64,000 nt of DNA from Silurus meridionalis. Taxonomy: Eukaryota; Chordata; Actinopteri; Siluriformes; Siluridae. Below are positions 46,928 through 58,290 of this stretch, one piece after another (position 1 is the stretch's first letter; the number at the start of each line of letters is the position of its first letter). The stretch is from contig NC_060899.1 of the NCBI RefSeq assembly GCF_014805685.1, positions 8,438,290 through 8,502,289 of the forward strand, read 5' to 3'. The translations under genes and the position numbers were made by a program. Under the pieces are notes generated by a model. That model did not search any database and had not been told where the DNA came from. It saw only the letters and a list, made by a program, of their open reading frames with translations.

Positions 46928-46930
<3 letters not shown>

Positions 46931-47599
46931 CATATTAATGATTACACACTTTTCTTTGTTAGCTAACAAGTTTGATAAGCCTTCCGATTATTGTGGTATG
47001 TCAGATTTATCCAACAGTATGAAAGTGACAAATCACACATCAAAATCAGGGACAGTACAACCAAAGTCTGTCATAAATTTTTATCATATTAAAAGTGTAG
47101 GAACAAAGATAAAAATTGTTTGTAATAAACAGAGTTGCAGAAAACTGCTGTGGTAAAATCAATGTAGAATCACGATAAATGTTCATTTAGCGATAAATAA
47201 TTACATAATCATAATTCCTATAATATTATGTCATGCTAGTCCTGCAGTTTACTAACCATTGTTCCCATGAAGTACAGCAAATTCACGGTAGTATGTAGTA
47301 GCAGGATATTGCTATTGGTCTTTTAACTCATGCAAGTGCATTAACACATTGTTGGCCACAGCATGCATTTAAATATGAGCTGCAGAGTGCTGTGTTCGAT
47401 GAAAGAGATTAACACAGTGTGTTGTGCCTGGGATTATAAACAGTGTTATTAGAGTTTCAATAAACATGGTAAACATGGTGAGTACAGAGCAAAATGTGTA
47501 TGACAGATGGCCACAGATTTTGGCGCAGTGACTGAGTGTGCACATTTGTGTGTTCATGTGTGTGTGTGTTAGTGTTGCAGTGTTTGATTGCGTCATCGG
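46928..47599. other. AT-rich intergenic stretch, no gene seen
   Basis: Nothing recognised. Confidence 0.45.
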
Positions 47600-48020
47600 T
47601 TCTCTCCCTGCTCACTGAAGGTCTTTATGTCTAAAAGCTGCACTTTTCTCAATAGTCTTCTCAATATCTTTTCCACCTTGTCCTCCATTTTTGTTTTCTC
47701 TCTAACAGGTCTTGCTCTATATCCTTTCTTTCCCTACTTTTTTCTACTATTGCCTTCTATATTGCCTCGCTTGCTTGTACTGCTTTTCCTTTCCTTTCTT
47801 TAACTGTTCCTCCTCACTTTTCTTCTTCCCTATTTAGCCCCTGCCTTTTGTATCCTTCTATCTCTATTCCATCTTTATTACCTTTGAGTGTTGTACCTCT
47901 CTCTGTTCATCTCTATTATTCACTCTGTTTCCATTTGATCTCTATTAATTTCATTCGCTTCACCTTCGACATCCTGTTTGTGTACTTTAAATCTGTATCC
48001 ACTTCTTTTACAGCATTTTG
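47600..48020. other. Long pyrimidine-rich stretch
   Basis: Strong C+T bias on the plus strand over about 400 bp without a fixed repeat unit. The hydrophobic-looking open frame there (from 47588) is a consequence of this bias. Confidence 0.7.
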
Positions 48021-49120
48021 TCTATTACTTTTGAAGCTGAATGCTGAATGGTTGAATGAGGCTGAAATGGCTTTGCGACAACACTGAGTCAACAAACTGA
48101 ATCAAAAGGAACTCTTGAAACATTCGTTCTGGTGTTACTTCTCTGAGTTAACAGTGTTGCTCACAGTTGCTAGTCATTATATTTTACTTTCTTTATAAAC
48201 ATGTTGCAGTTTGGTACTGCAGGAAAAGATCAGGTTTGTTTTCCATGTTACTTCTAGCTACTAAAAACTGTTACCAATCTAAACTCAATACTGCATGGTG
48301 CCCAAATAATCTCCATCTCTCGTTTTGTCTCTACCAATACTTCTCCTTATTATGAATGTTGAAAGTTTGCTAGGATATAACTTTGGAGATCAGTCTTGGA
48401 TAGATTAGCTCGAAAGAGAGTAGTGATGGAAAGAAAGAGAGAGAGGAGCCGATCTTTTACAATCATAACAATCTGTCAGAAAATATTTGGAAGTCAGGCT
48501 TTCCATATCATGAAAAGAAAACCAGAGAATCTAATCCTCTGAGGAAGGTCTAGCATACTACAGAATTCTCTTTGGAATAGCACAGACAAAATGACAAACG
48601 AAAATACAGCCGTAGAAAACACCATTTAAATGACACATAGCAGAGCCATTTGATAAATTGTTTGGGCACTTCTTCTCCCGACTACAGGGAGAACCACATC
48701 CTGTCACTTCCACCGTGACAATTCTTCAATTATGTGATGTGCTGTGCATAAAAATAATGTCCCAATATGCTGTTGATTCTGTGTCTTTTTTTCCCACCGC
48801 TTATTCGAGAGATTTCCAAAAGCTATTCTCAATTCGCTTCATCTTCCTTGCTTCATTGGTTAATTTTTAACCTTAAAAGTGCTTGAGCTTCTCATTGAAA
48901 TTGGATAGAAATTACTTGGATTTCCATTTATGGATAAAAATGGGAGGCCTGCAGACGTTACATGAATAGTAATAAATCATCCACTGTAAAAACAAAGTCA
49001 TGCCTAACTAAATGTGGAAATGACACAGAATATATATTACAATCTTTACTGCAAAACACATAATCACAATAATAAGGTACAGGCTTGAACAAGCTACTTT
49101 TCAAACTTCTCGCTTCACTG

Positions 49121-49122
<2 letters not shown>
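48021..49122. other. Intergenic stretch with a possible conserved non-coding block
   Basis: 48640-48960 is non-repetitive and balanced (GATAAAAATGGGAGG, CAATTATGTGATG). No exon recognised. Confidence 0.3.

Positions 49123-49157
<35 letters not shown>
49123..49157. repeat. (GT)n microsatellite
   Basis: About 17 GT units, 126 bp left of a CA tract. Confidence 0.95.
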
Positions 49158-49158
<1 letters not shown>

Positions 49159-49282
49159 TCTGAGCCTTTTTGGAATTCTGTTATAGAGTCTATAGAGAGG
49201 AGGTGTGTTGGGCCATAAAGTCATGAAGACTGGTCTGTCATCTGGTTCACTGCCTGTACCTGTCTTTCACACACATATACAT

Positions 49283-49284
49283 AT

Positions 49285-49345
<61 letters not shown>
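49283..49345. repeat. (CA)n microsatellite
   Basis: About 31 CA units. Confidence 0.96.
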
Positions 49346-49347
<2 letters not shown>

Positions 49348-49419
49348 ATATTACTTATTGTTATATAACACTACACTATGAACGTTGGTAAAAATAATAC
49401 TGGTAACAGTTAGAGCAGC

Positions 49420-49640
49420 ATGATGTCACAGCAGGATGTGTTGCCAGCTCACAGTTTCATATTCTATCCTTATCTTGGGTTACTGTCTGTGAGGAGTTTC
49501 TCTTTATTTTCACTTTTCTCATTTTCTGTGTTTGGATGCGGTTTTCTTTTTGGTTCTCCCCAGAAGATGCATGTATGGAGATTTGTAGATTTAAATTGCT
49601 TAAGTAGTGTCCACTATTAGACTTAACTGGGTAGAGCATG
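49420..49640 (+). repeat. Common fish interspersed repeat, copy 5
   Basis: AGCAGCATGATGTCACAGCA, TGTGTTGCCAGCTCACAG, GGTTCTCC and AAGATGCATGTATGGAG blocks match the family in order. Strongly diverged. Confidence 0.45.
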
Positions 49641-49654
49641 ACTGACTGAATAAA

Positions 49655-49850
49655 TTTACATTTCACATTTACGGTATTTGGCAGACTTTGTCCAAAATGA
49701 CTTACAGTTATCTCATTTATGCACCTGAGCAATTTGGAGCTAAATGCCTTTTACAAGGACCCCGAAATGGCAGCTTGGTGGGGTTAAGATTTAAACTCAC
49801 AACCTTTGGTTTAAAGTTCAATGTGTTAACTGAACTACCACTTTCCTAAT
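49655..49850 (-). mobile_element. tRNA-derived SINE, minus orientation
   Basis: The plus strand starts with the tail (ACATTTCACATTTACGGTAT, TTGGCAGACTTTGTCC) and ends with the tRNA-like head in reverse (ACTGAACTACCAC). The reverse complement has GTGGTAGTTCAGTTAACA and GAGTTTAAATCTTA as A- and B-box relics. Same family as 3355-3520. Confidence 0.8.
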
Positions 49851-51218
49851 TGTCCTCCGAGCAGCTGTATAACAAAATTAAAGTAGAATTAAATCATAGA
49901 TTAGTATAATAGTGTTAAAAAACAGTACAACCGAAATTCTTCTATAGAATTCATAATCATATAAAATAGAAATTATATTATTCCACATCTATTAATAGCT
50001 GCAATACAAACTAAATTTGCTTATGCAGCTATGGCTGAGAAACACAGACTGCACCCTTAGACCGTAACTGTAAACAAAAACTGGTTTCCTGTAATAAATG
50101 AAAAAAAAAAAATCATTAAAATTGCATTTCATACAAAAACAAAATCATGTCACCATAAAATAAAGTTTCACCAGTAACAGACAGCAAAACATCATAAACA
50201 GTATAAATGATTTCTATTTATTTAGTGATGTGTCCTTCATATTGAATTCAATTTAATTTAATTAAAAAATATATAGTTTGAAATGTGTAATTGATCAGAA
50301 ATGTGTAATTGATCATAAATCTCCCCAATAGATCCCATCTCACTGAAATAATGGCCTAATGTGAGTCCTAACATGCTTAACATGGTACATGTAAGTAAAA
50401 CATTAATTAGTTACAATAATGCAACTAATAAAGTGTTCAGAATATTAGTCATTTTGAGTTATTTGTCTGAAATAAGGTCATGATATTTACAGGATAGAGG
50501 GTTAACACCACTGGAGATACAAAACAAAATAAAAAATAAGCATATAAAGTAAAAATGTGCAAATAATAAGAGATTTGAATTACAATGTTTTTTTAATTGG
50601 TGTGTGTATACATTTGTTATATGTATGTTCTTTTATTAAATCCTTTATTAAATCCTTATTATTATCCTTATTAAAAAAAAGCAACCTCAGCAACCACTCT
50701 TCCAGCTCATATAATACTTTTTATAGTGCATTTCCTATTTTCTGGATTCTCTTCTAACGCAAAGCCTGCAAATAGTCATTATATATGAATTTTTATTTTA
50801 AATGTATAATTCAGCCAGGGTTAATCTAACTAATAATTATTTTTTTCTAAAGTCTAATAATCTATGAACTCTAAATGTAAATTAGCACATGATAGTTGCA
50901 CTATTTACTCTGCATGTAAACTGACTGAAAAAGGAGCATTATCAACAACAAAAAAACATAAAAAAACATCAAACACAGCAAAGCGAAACCCAAAACCTAA
51001 ATCAGTGGACAGCTTTACTCAAGTTGCTAATGTATTGCATCTGGGACTAAAGATATATGCCTAATGTCCACAAAAATGCTTGTATGGGATATTTTTAAAA
51101 TATAATAAATTAATGTATGTTGAGAACATGCAAACATAAATGCTAAACCTTTTTCAGAAAGACGCTTGTCTGCTAGGCCATAAAGAGAAATAGCACAAAT
51201 ACACAGAATAAGCATTAG

Positions 51219-51221
<3 letters not shown>
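49851..51221. other. AT-rich intergenic stretch, no gene seen
   Basis: Contains a short duplicated block (GAAATGTGTAATTGATCA, twice in tandem, 50280-50317). Nothing else recognised. Confidence 0.45.

Positions 51222-51274
<53 letters not shown>
51222..51274. repeat. (CA)n microsatellite
   Basis: About 26 CA units. Confidence 0.96.
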
Positions 51275-51276
<2 letters not shown>

Positions 51277-51455
51277 CTGTTATTATCCTTGTGAGGACAT
51301 AGTTGTTCATTGCAGCTAATTAATTGTAACCATAACCTTAACCTCAGCAACCAAATGGAAACCTTGAAAAATGTATAAATAAAAAAAATATATTTCTGAA
51401 TGTGCAAAGAATAAATGTTGTTTCGACGGAAAAAATAATTAATTATTAACAACAA

Positions 51456-51463
<8 letters not shown>

Positions 51464-51513
<50 letters not shown>

Positions 51514-51514
51514 G
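51464..51514. repeat. (ATT)n microsatellite
   Basis: About 17 ATT units, then GTT/ATT variants. Confidence 0.95.
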
Positions 51515-51569
51515 TTGTTATTATTATCAGTAGTATTAGTAGTATTATGACCCAGGAGGCCATATGTAA

Positions 51570-51960
51570 TAATGCGCGTGCCCAAAAGCTTCTAAGCACG
51601 TGACCCATTCTGAGGTCATAATGGGAAATCTCCGCTCCAATGTTTTTGGCAAATAAAGGAGATTTGGGGTCGGTTCAGTCAGACGTGTATGGAGATGAGG
51701 GCAGGAGGGAGGGCTGCTACACGGCCCCGAGTTCCCTCTAACCACATTACAATGAAAGGAACACGAGGCAGGGAGGCACGGCGTCGTTAACCTCTGCCTC
51801 GGGATAAATCAACGCGCTCGCACGCGCAGCGGCACGATTCCGCACGCGCTCCCGCACCGCCGCGAGAGAAACGCCCAGGAGAGGGGCGTGAATGGGCACT
51901 CTCGACACCTTTAAACGCCCCCTGTGTGCGTGCACCCCCATATACCACCCTCTCTCGTTC
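51570..51960. promoter_or_regulatory. Second CpG island, no gene recognised
   Basis: CpG-dense, strongest at about 51775-51890. Contains an E-box CACGTG (51597-51602), GGGAAATCTCC (NF-kB-like, near 51629) and AGGTCA near 51611. No recognised coding frame on either strand; the longest local frames (66-73 codons) show no domain. It could be a promoter of a gene or non-coding RNA running to either side. Confidence 0.6.
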
Positions 51961-53211
51961 ATTTACTCTTCTTTCACCTCGAATCCTGTTAATTGGGACT
52001 CCCTCACTTCTGTCTCTCGCTATTCTTGCATCTTATATCGTGTCTATCACCAAAACTGGTTTATTTATGGGTGCTTTCTAATTGGCACGAGTTTATCTTC
52101 AGCATCTTATTAATGCAGTCTATTAATTATTGAGAAACACACTAAACGAGTAGCAAGGTGCATTTTTACAGTGTCTTCAAGATTTTTCAAAAGAAAAAAA
52201 ATTCCATTAAAGAAATACCCTTGAACAGGAGACAAAATGTCTAGGAAATATCTAGGAAAAGCTATTTTCCTGATTAAATACTTTCCAAAAAGACTTTAAA
52301 ACAAATAACTGGACACTCACTTGACATTACTCTAGAAATGCTGTTTTTTTTTATTAATAGGTTATCGGATTTGGTTTGCTGTATCAGGTATTGAAGATGA
52401 CCTGAAATATACTGGTTAATAATTGGGCAACACAGCATGCATGTGAGTGTGAGCTTTCAAGGGAACGTTCAAGATGTTCAAGAGCATTCATCAGTGAAGA
52501 TTCACTTTCTGGATATCTTTTCAATTGATATTTATGTAGATATTATGTAGACATAATGTGTGCTTTGGCTTTACTAGCCTACATCATGATAAAAATGTAC
52601 ACTGGGTAACTTTATTTTAGAAAAGAATGAATAAACCTGGCTTCCTGTTATAAATAATACACATTTGTAAGGGTAGACTAAATACTGTACATAAATGTAT
52701 ATGATTAGCATTAAGTTCCCTAAATCTGTCTGCTACATACATACCTACATGTTGAGTAAAAAAAAAAACAGTATGCTGGGTCAACATAAAAACGTAAAAA
52801 GTTTTGTACAAGTAGAATATATGGCTTTTATTAAGTATTCCTAAAATTAATATTTTCTGTTCCCATTTTTATCATTGTGGTGACGTACTTAAAAATGCTA
52901 CAAGAGAAAACAAAAGACAGACGGTGAGTGAGAAAATAGTTGGCGAGGCAAAAATTAAATGCTTAGCTGATAAGCATGTCTTTCTGACGGTTTCATTAAA
53001 AGACAAATGCCAAAAACAGGATATATCCAGAAATAATCCAGCAGAAAAAAAGCAGGTTGTTTGGTTATTCTGGTGTTCTAATTTGTTGAAAGCTTTATTT
53101 CAACAAATTGATTCATCTCCCTGATGATAGAAGAATGCATGAAATATACATGAATTCAGAATTCATAACTACAAATAAACCATACACATACTTTTTATTT
53201 TAATTCTTCAG
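51961..53211. other. Intergenic stretch, no gene seen
   Basis: AT-rich. The 52924-53124 frame has no domain. Confidence 0.4.
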
Positions 53212-53338
53212 ATTGCACTCATGCCATCATTGGATGAATGAAGACGCGTGTGTATAAGATGAATTGACGCGAAAGACCTTCTGCCATCTCTGCACGCAGT
53301 CATGAGGCATGGCGACATATTGCACGTCACACCGGAAG
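53212..53338 (+). ncRNA. Candidate internal exon of a non-coding transcript
   Basis: Bounded by an acceptor-like TTTTTATTTTAATTCTTCAG (AG at 53210-53211) and a consensus donor GGAAG|GTAAGC (GT at 53339-53340). All three plus frames contain stops, so it is not a coding internal exon. It is more GC-rich than its flanks. It could instead be conserved non-coding DNA with chance splice motifs. Confidence 0.25.
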
Positions 53339-54089
53339 GTAAGCAGTGGGCCCTGGATGGCTCCAGCCATCTGTCAGTGTTATGCCCCACTGTCCCCCAC
53401 CCCCGATCTGTCCCTCTTGCTTGGTTTGTGCAAGGCACGTTCCAAAATTTCACGCCAGCTTGCGGGAAAACAGTGCAAGGTTAGGTAATGGGGAATAATG
53501 TGGTAGGAAGAATAAATCATTGTAAACCAGTGTGTGATTCTATGAAGCATGGTAAACCTTTATATCAGCTGTAGCCATTATCACAATTTAATCAGTAGGC
53601 ATAGCTCCTATTTAGATTTTAGGAATTATCAAGACAGTGTATTTATTAAAAATGAAGCCGTTTCAAAAGCATTCTAGAGCATCCATCATGCCGTGAGTGC
53701 AAACTGAAAACTCTAGTGTTAAAACCTTGCAGAAAGTACACCCTCCTTCAATTCTGCCTATTTCTTATCAAGGCCTAAATAATAATTGCCTGGTCCTCAT
53801 CAACTTCTATAAACAAAAACATAATGGCATTGATTTCAATTTGTAGTATTTCTGTTTTAAAGGTAAACCATTTTTAAACCAGATGGAAAATAAAAACTCC
53901 ATAATTCGAGTAGAAACTCCTTCACAACTAAAAATATATATTTACTGGAAAAGTTTATAAGTATAACTTCTCTTTTCAACAGTTTTTCAGTTTAGTGCTG
54001 ATTAAAATGATAATACAAAAGAAAATCAGATCAGGGCATGTAAACATGATTGAGCTCTGGACTTATGTTGACCAGTGCAACACCTTATT
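53339..54089. other. Intergenic stretch, no gene seen
   Basis: 53339-53480 continues the balanced, non-repetitive block; the rest is AT-rich. Confidence 0.4.
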
Positions 54090-54358
54090 TTTCATCTTTT
54101 CACTATTCAGATATTGAGTTGCTAGTGTGACTGGGAACAGTGTCATTTTGCATGACCCAATTTTGTTCCAGTGTTTGCTGATGGACAGATGGTCCTCACA
54201 TCAGTATACTCTGATATAGAGTTCATTGTTATCATTGTCATATTGACTGCAAGTTTCTGAATATCCAAATTTTCAGGCCTCCATCACTGTGTTTGACAAT
54301 TCGCATGAGGTGTTTGTGAAATGCACTGTGCTTTTGGTTTCCCTGAACATGGTACTGC
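54090..54358 (-). pseudogene. Tc1-like transposase relic, first part (split by a hAT insertion)
   Basis: The plus strand shows CAGGCCTCCATCACTGTGTT, TGACAATTCGCATGAGGTGT and TGCTTTTGGTTTCCCTGAAC: the antisense of the catalytic-core region of a fish Tc1-like family. Confidence 0.62.
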
Positions 54359-55077
54359 AAGGTGGTGGACAAGGTATACAAGTACAAGTACATGTACTTG
54401 AGATAAGTAGTGATGCAGTAGGTAAAATATTCCAGTAAATGTAAAAATGCTCCCTTTAAACTTTCACTTAAATAAAGTACAAAAGTGTTTGCCTTCAAAT
54501 GTACTTAAGTATCCAAAGAACTTTGATTTATTTTGGCATTAATGTCCCATTATCATTTTTTGTTTGACTCTTTCATACTCAACTCAGTTTATGTGAAAAG
54601 ACTTATGTGTTACTCTTAGCATAACAGTCTAATTAATAGCATGATATTTAGCAATGATCGCTTTCTGTTGAAATGATCATGAGCCCAAAAACCTTTTTTT
54701 CAACTACTAAAAAAATTGCACAAATAAGACCAGGGATAATGATGGAGGGCAAGTTGAGTCAGGAGTTTCCTCCATTTATTACTCTCAAACTGTTCTGCTT
54801 GCTGTAATATTATGCTGAACTGTTTGTTCATGCTAAGTAGATACCACCAATGGCAATAAAAACAAGTTCAAAACAGTTACGTTTTTATCCACTCATAAAT
54901 AATATGAAATGACAGATTGTGCAAAATGCAGTTGAATTAAAAGTAAGATATTTGAAATGGAGTGAAGTTAAATTTAAAGTCTTCCTCAAATGGAAATACT
55001 TCAGTAAAGTACAAATAAACTAAAATGCTACTTAAGTACAGTAACGATTTACATTTACTTTGTTAATGTCCACCACT
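54359..55077. mobile_element. Non-autonomous hAT-like element, copy 4
   Basis: Ends AAGGTGGTGGACAAGGTAT and TTAATGTCCACCACT, with ACTTAAGTA-rich flanks inside. Candidate 8-bp target duplication GGTACTGC (54351-54358) and GGTGCTGT (55078-55085), 6 of 8 matching; boundaries may be off by one or two bases. Confidence 0.7.
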
Positions 55078-55465
55078 GGTGCTGTGCATGTTGACTAAAC
55101 ATATCCAGTCCATTGTTCTTGAACATTCATGATTTGTACCTTTGTAAACATTTTTGAAAAAGTTATGGAAAAGGTTATTTCCTAAATACCCTTCCAACAT
55201 TGTCATTCTAGTTTATTTTTCTGATTGTTCTAACATGAATATAGACACTTTAAAGTGGTCAGAGAGCCCTGTAGGTTACATGAAGTAGCTCTTAGATTTT
55301 TCATTATATCTAAGTGCATAAAAATTTCTGACCCTAGATTGAATTTGCTGGTACATTCACTCTTGGGAATCTGCACTTTAGAATGGTGGATTTCAATTAT
55401 TTGGAAATGGCCTCTTACTGTAACTCCTCCCAGATTGATTTGCAGCAATTGGTGCTGAAACACGG
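55078..55465 (-). pseudogene. Tc1-like transposase relic, second part
   Basis: GTGCTGTGCATGTTGACTAA continues the sequence broken at 54358. Then come ACCCTTCCAACATTG, AAGTAGCTCTTAG, AGAATGGTGGATTTCAATTA and GGAAATGGCC...CCCAGATTGAT, the antisense of the helix-turn-helix N-terminus. Confidence 0.62.
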
Positions 55466-56061
55466 AATTGACAATAGTTTAACCAGATAGTTTAGTGTTA
55501 AGATTTTTTTGTTTGCTAAATCTGAAGTGTCTAAAAAATCTAAACATCCCAGCATATCTGTACCTGAGTGCCAAGTCTATAGATATATGGCTTGCTAAGG
55601 TTTGAGTTGAAAAACTCAAGTGATCTTAACAGTCTCCTGATGTTTAGTAAACACCTTTAAAATGTATAAAGAAAAAAGGTTTCAACATAGAATATAACCA
55701 CCTGCTATAAAATTGATAACAAAAAATCGGTAATCTTGGCAATATACTATATATTTTACATAAGTCAGGAGTCAGCCATGGCTGCAAATTGGAATATTTG
55801 TTAGAATGGAAGCCATCAAATTTGAACTTTGGTTATATTACCAACAAGGAATGGGGCCTCAACACTTTGCATGGAACATATTGTCCTTCATGTTTTTCTT
55901 CCCCTCCACCAAAACCTATAATATTACAGCTTTGTCCTAATCGAGCTTAACATCCTGTAGCAAATGTTATTTTGTATTGTTTTTTGTCTAATAGTGTTTT
56001 AGAGCAGTTTTAAGCATATTGATAGAATGTGCTCGATATCACATATTACAAAAGTAAAAAT

Positions 56062-56063
<2 letters not shown>
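55466..56063. other. AT-rich intergenic stretch, no gene seen
   Basis: Nothing recognised. Confidence 0.4.

Positions 56064-56114
<51 letters not shown>
56064..56114. repeat. (AAT)n microsatellite
   Basis: About 17 AAT units. Confidence 0.95.
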
Positions 56115-56117
<3 letters not shown>

Positions 56118-56350
56118 TAATAACAATAATAAAATACAATATTTTTGTATTCTTTTCTTGTTCTATATATGTTTCATATAAAACTAGGACAAAACACTTG
56201 TTTTGGTACCTTCTTTCTGATCTTTAGTTCTTTTTCAACTGCTTTTCCAATTCCAAAATGTATAGAGGGTTGATTTTCAATTATAGACTTTTATAATAAA
56301 CATAAACCTATGTGCAAATCATGCCTCTTCTCAAAGTACCCCCTCTTTTA

Positions 56351-56352
<2 letters not shown>

Positions 56353-56410
<58 letters not shown>
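56353..56410. repeat. (CA)n microsatellite
   Basis: About 29 CA units. Confidence 0.96.
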
Positions 56411-56411
<1 letters not shown>

Positions 56412-56739
56412 TTTCACCTATAAAACAGGCTCCAAAAATATTGTTGCAGGAAAAAACATCCTCTTTTTGCAGTCATTTTTTCCATTTCCATCCAATTCTC
56501 CTACCAAGAAAAAAACAGGGAAAGAAAGGGAAGGTCAAATATCTGTCAGACTGGGATAGAGAGCAATGGAGGGAAAGAAACAATCAATACTGGAATGTAT
56601 TTTTCTCCTGCAGCAGCAGTTAAATGCCAAGCAACTGTATTTTCTCATGGCTTAGATTCAAGTAGAGACCTGTGCATTTTTAAATGTGTATTTCTTATTC
56701 TCCAAAATATTAGACCATTACCAAGAGGTCTGATTTCTG

Positions 56740-56930
56740 CATTACACTGAGGCAGTGGGGGCATGGTCAAGCACCAGTTTGTAAATGGAGGATGAAGTTG
56801 GGGCCAAAGTGTGGTTCAGAGAAGCAGGTACCTTTGGGTAGTTGAACTCATAAATGTGTTCTGTAAGAAGTGGCAGTGAAAAAGAAAAAAGCAGGGAGTT
56901 ACATGGAAATTGAGGAGGGGTGACTGAACT

Positions 56931-56978
<48 letters not shown>
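56740..56978 (+). repeat. Interspersed repeat ending in (GT)n, copy A (possible LTR)
   Basis: Shares, in order, TTTGTAAATGGAGG, CAGAGAAGCAGG, GTTCTGT, AAGTGGCAGTG, AAAAGCAGGGAGTTACATG and a terminal GT tract (56936-56978) with copy B at 59740-60030. The gag-like frame starts 75 bp downstream. Confidence 0.5.
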
Positions 56979-56979
<1 letters not shown>

Positions 56980-57051
56980 ACATTAGTAGGTATTTCTGCT
57001 TTAGACCATAAAGCAGAAAACACAACCAAGAAGTAAGGCAGATATTCCATC

Positions 57052-57300
57052 ATGGAATTGTCGCCAATCTATGAGATCTTCAGGACCCTCAAAAGCATCC
57101 ACCAGATTCAATATCATGCCGTCTATGGGCTGCACATGGAGCAAAAACTGTGTTTCCAGGCCTCTCTCCAGGCCCAAACCAAGCATTGGCAGGCAGTTCA
57201 GAGCTTGGACACCTGTCGGAGAAGGTTGCTGGGAGAGGAGCACAATGCTGTTGCAGGTTGTCACCTGCCTACCTGAAGGGACAGCAGTATGGGTCCAGTG
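57052..57300 (+). pseudogene. Possible retroelement gag N-terminal relic
   Basis: The frame starting ELSPIYEIFRTLKSIHQIQY and continuing with a Gln-rich helix (CFQASLQAQTKHWQAVQSLD) resembles the N-terminal coiled-coil of fish LTR-retrotransposon gag. It ends at a stop near 57276, and no downstream pol was recognised. Confidence 0.3.
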
Positions 57301-57732
57301 CCACTATCTGGTGTTGCTACAGGTAACGGTCCAACTGGCCCAGAACCACTTCACTTCATATCTGGGTGCGGGCTGTTCCTCTCCTTCTTTCTTTTTTTAC
57401 TTCTTTTTACTTTCTTTTTCTTTCTTTCTTTCTCTTGCTCTTTCCGTTCCACTCATCACCCTCTTCTTGTCTACATTCCAGTAACAGACACCTTTTTCTC
57501 CAAATCCAATTCCTTAAAACCAGTACTAGTGCACACCATTAAAGTCAGCATCTCTGGGGCTAGGCCTGGGCAGATGTACTGAAGTGGGCAGTGAAAGAAG
57601 CTGCAGGTTTAGTTAGGATATAATGCATAACTGTGAGTATTTAAAGAAGCACATACAACTCATTAGTGGATTCAGGCTGTACTGAAACCTCACTTTACCA
57701 TTGCTTGGTTCAAGAGGAGGTACTGGATAGAT

Positions 57733-58290
57733 AAGTGTTTCTCAAACAGTGGGTCATGACCCAAAAGTGGGTCAAAGGGCTGTTAATCTCGGAATGTGTA
57801 AGTAAAAAAAATAAAAAAAATGTATGCTGCTTTAATTTTGAAAGCCATTGATGTGATTGACCCTGATTGAAATGTGTAAAGCAAAATCTTTTTATACAAT
57901 AAATATAGCAAAGTACAAGACCAAAAATATGTAAAATATGGATTTACGTACATTGACAACAGCAAAGAATATGGTACCAGTTGATGAGACATTAAAATAA
58001 TTTATCAAAGTGGTAAACAAAGTAAAAATAAATGTCAAAAACTCCCGGTATTTTTAAAAAACTATGCAAAGATGGGTTCTGAGCACATACAGGTGTTGTT
58101 CCACTCCACAGTGGACCTGAACTCTCAACGGGAAAAGTGTTGTCATGATTTTACGAACTCAGAACAGAAATCGCTGCCTTTCTTTTGGAGAATGACTCCT
58201 TATGCTGAGCTTTTTAATGACGAATCTGGCTTGCACAAGTTGCTTATATTGCTAATTTGTTCGAGTACCTTAACACATTAAGGCACAAAT
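57733..58290 (+). pseudogene. hAT-type transposase relic with left terminus
   Basis: The left end is AGTGTTTCTCAAACAGTGGG followed by TCATGACCCAAAAGTGGGTC, a typical hAT terminus of the ZBED-like group. The frame at 58072-58281 (HIQVLFHSTVDLNSQREKCC region) resembles the 'LLHTEVRWLSRG' block of ZBED5/SCAND3-like hAT proteins in degraded form. Most of the gene between is deleted. Confidence 0.45.

Noticed and set aside
47588..47803. Hydrophobic membrane-protein-like frame
   Set aside because: Caused by the pyrimidine-rich stretch (Phe/Leu/Ser codons). No start context or neighbouring exon.
51570..53480. miR-124 hairpin expected near BHLHE22/BHLHE23 genes
   Set aside because: I searched both strands by eye for the mature AAGGCACGCGGTGAATGCC core and its complement, here and in the other non-repetitive blocks, and found no match. 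Only partial strings such as AAGGCACG occur.
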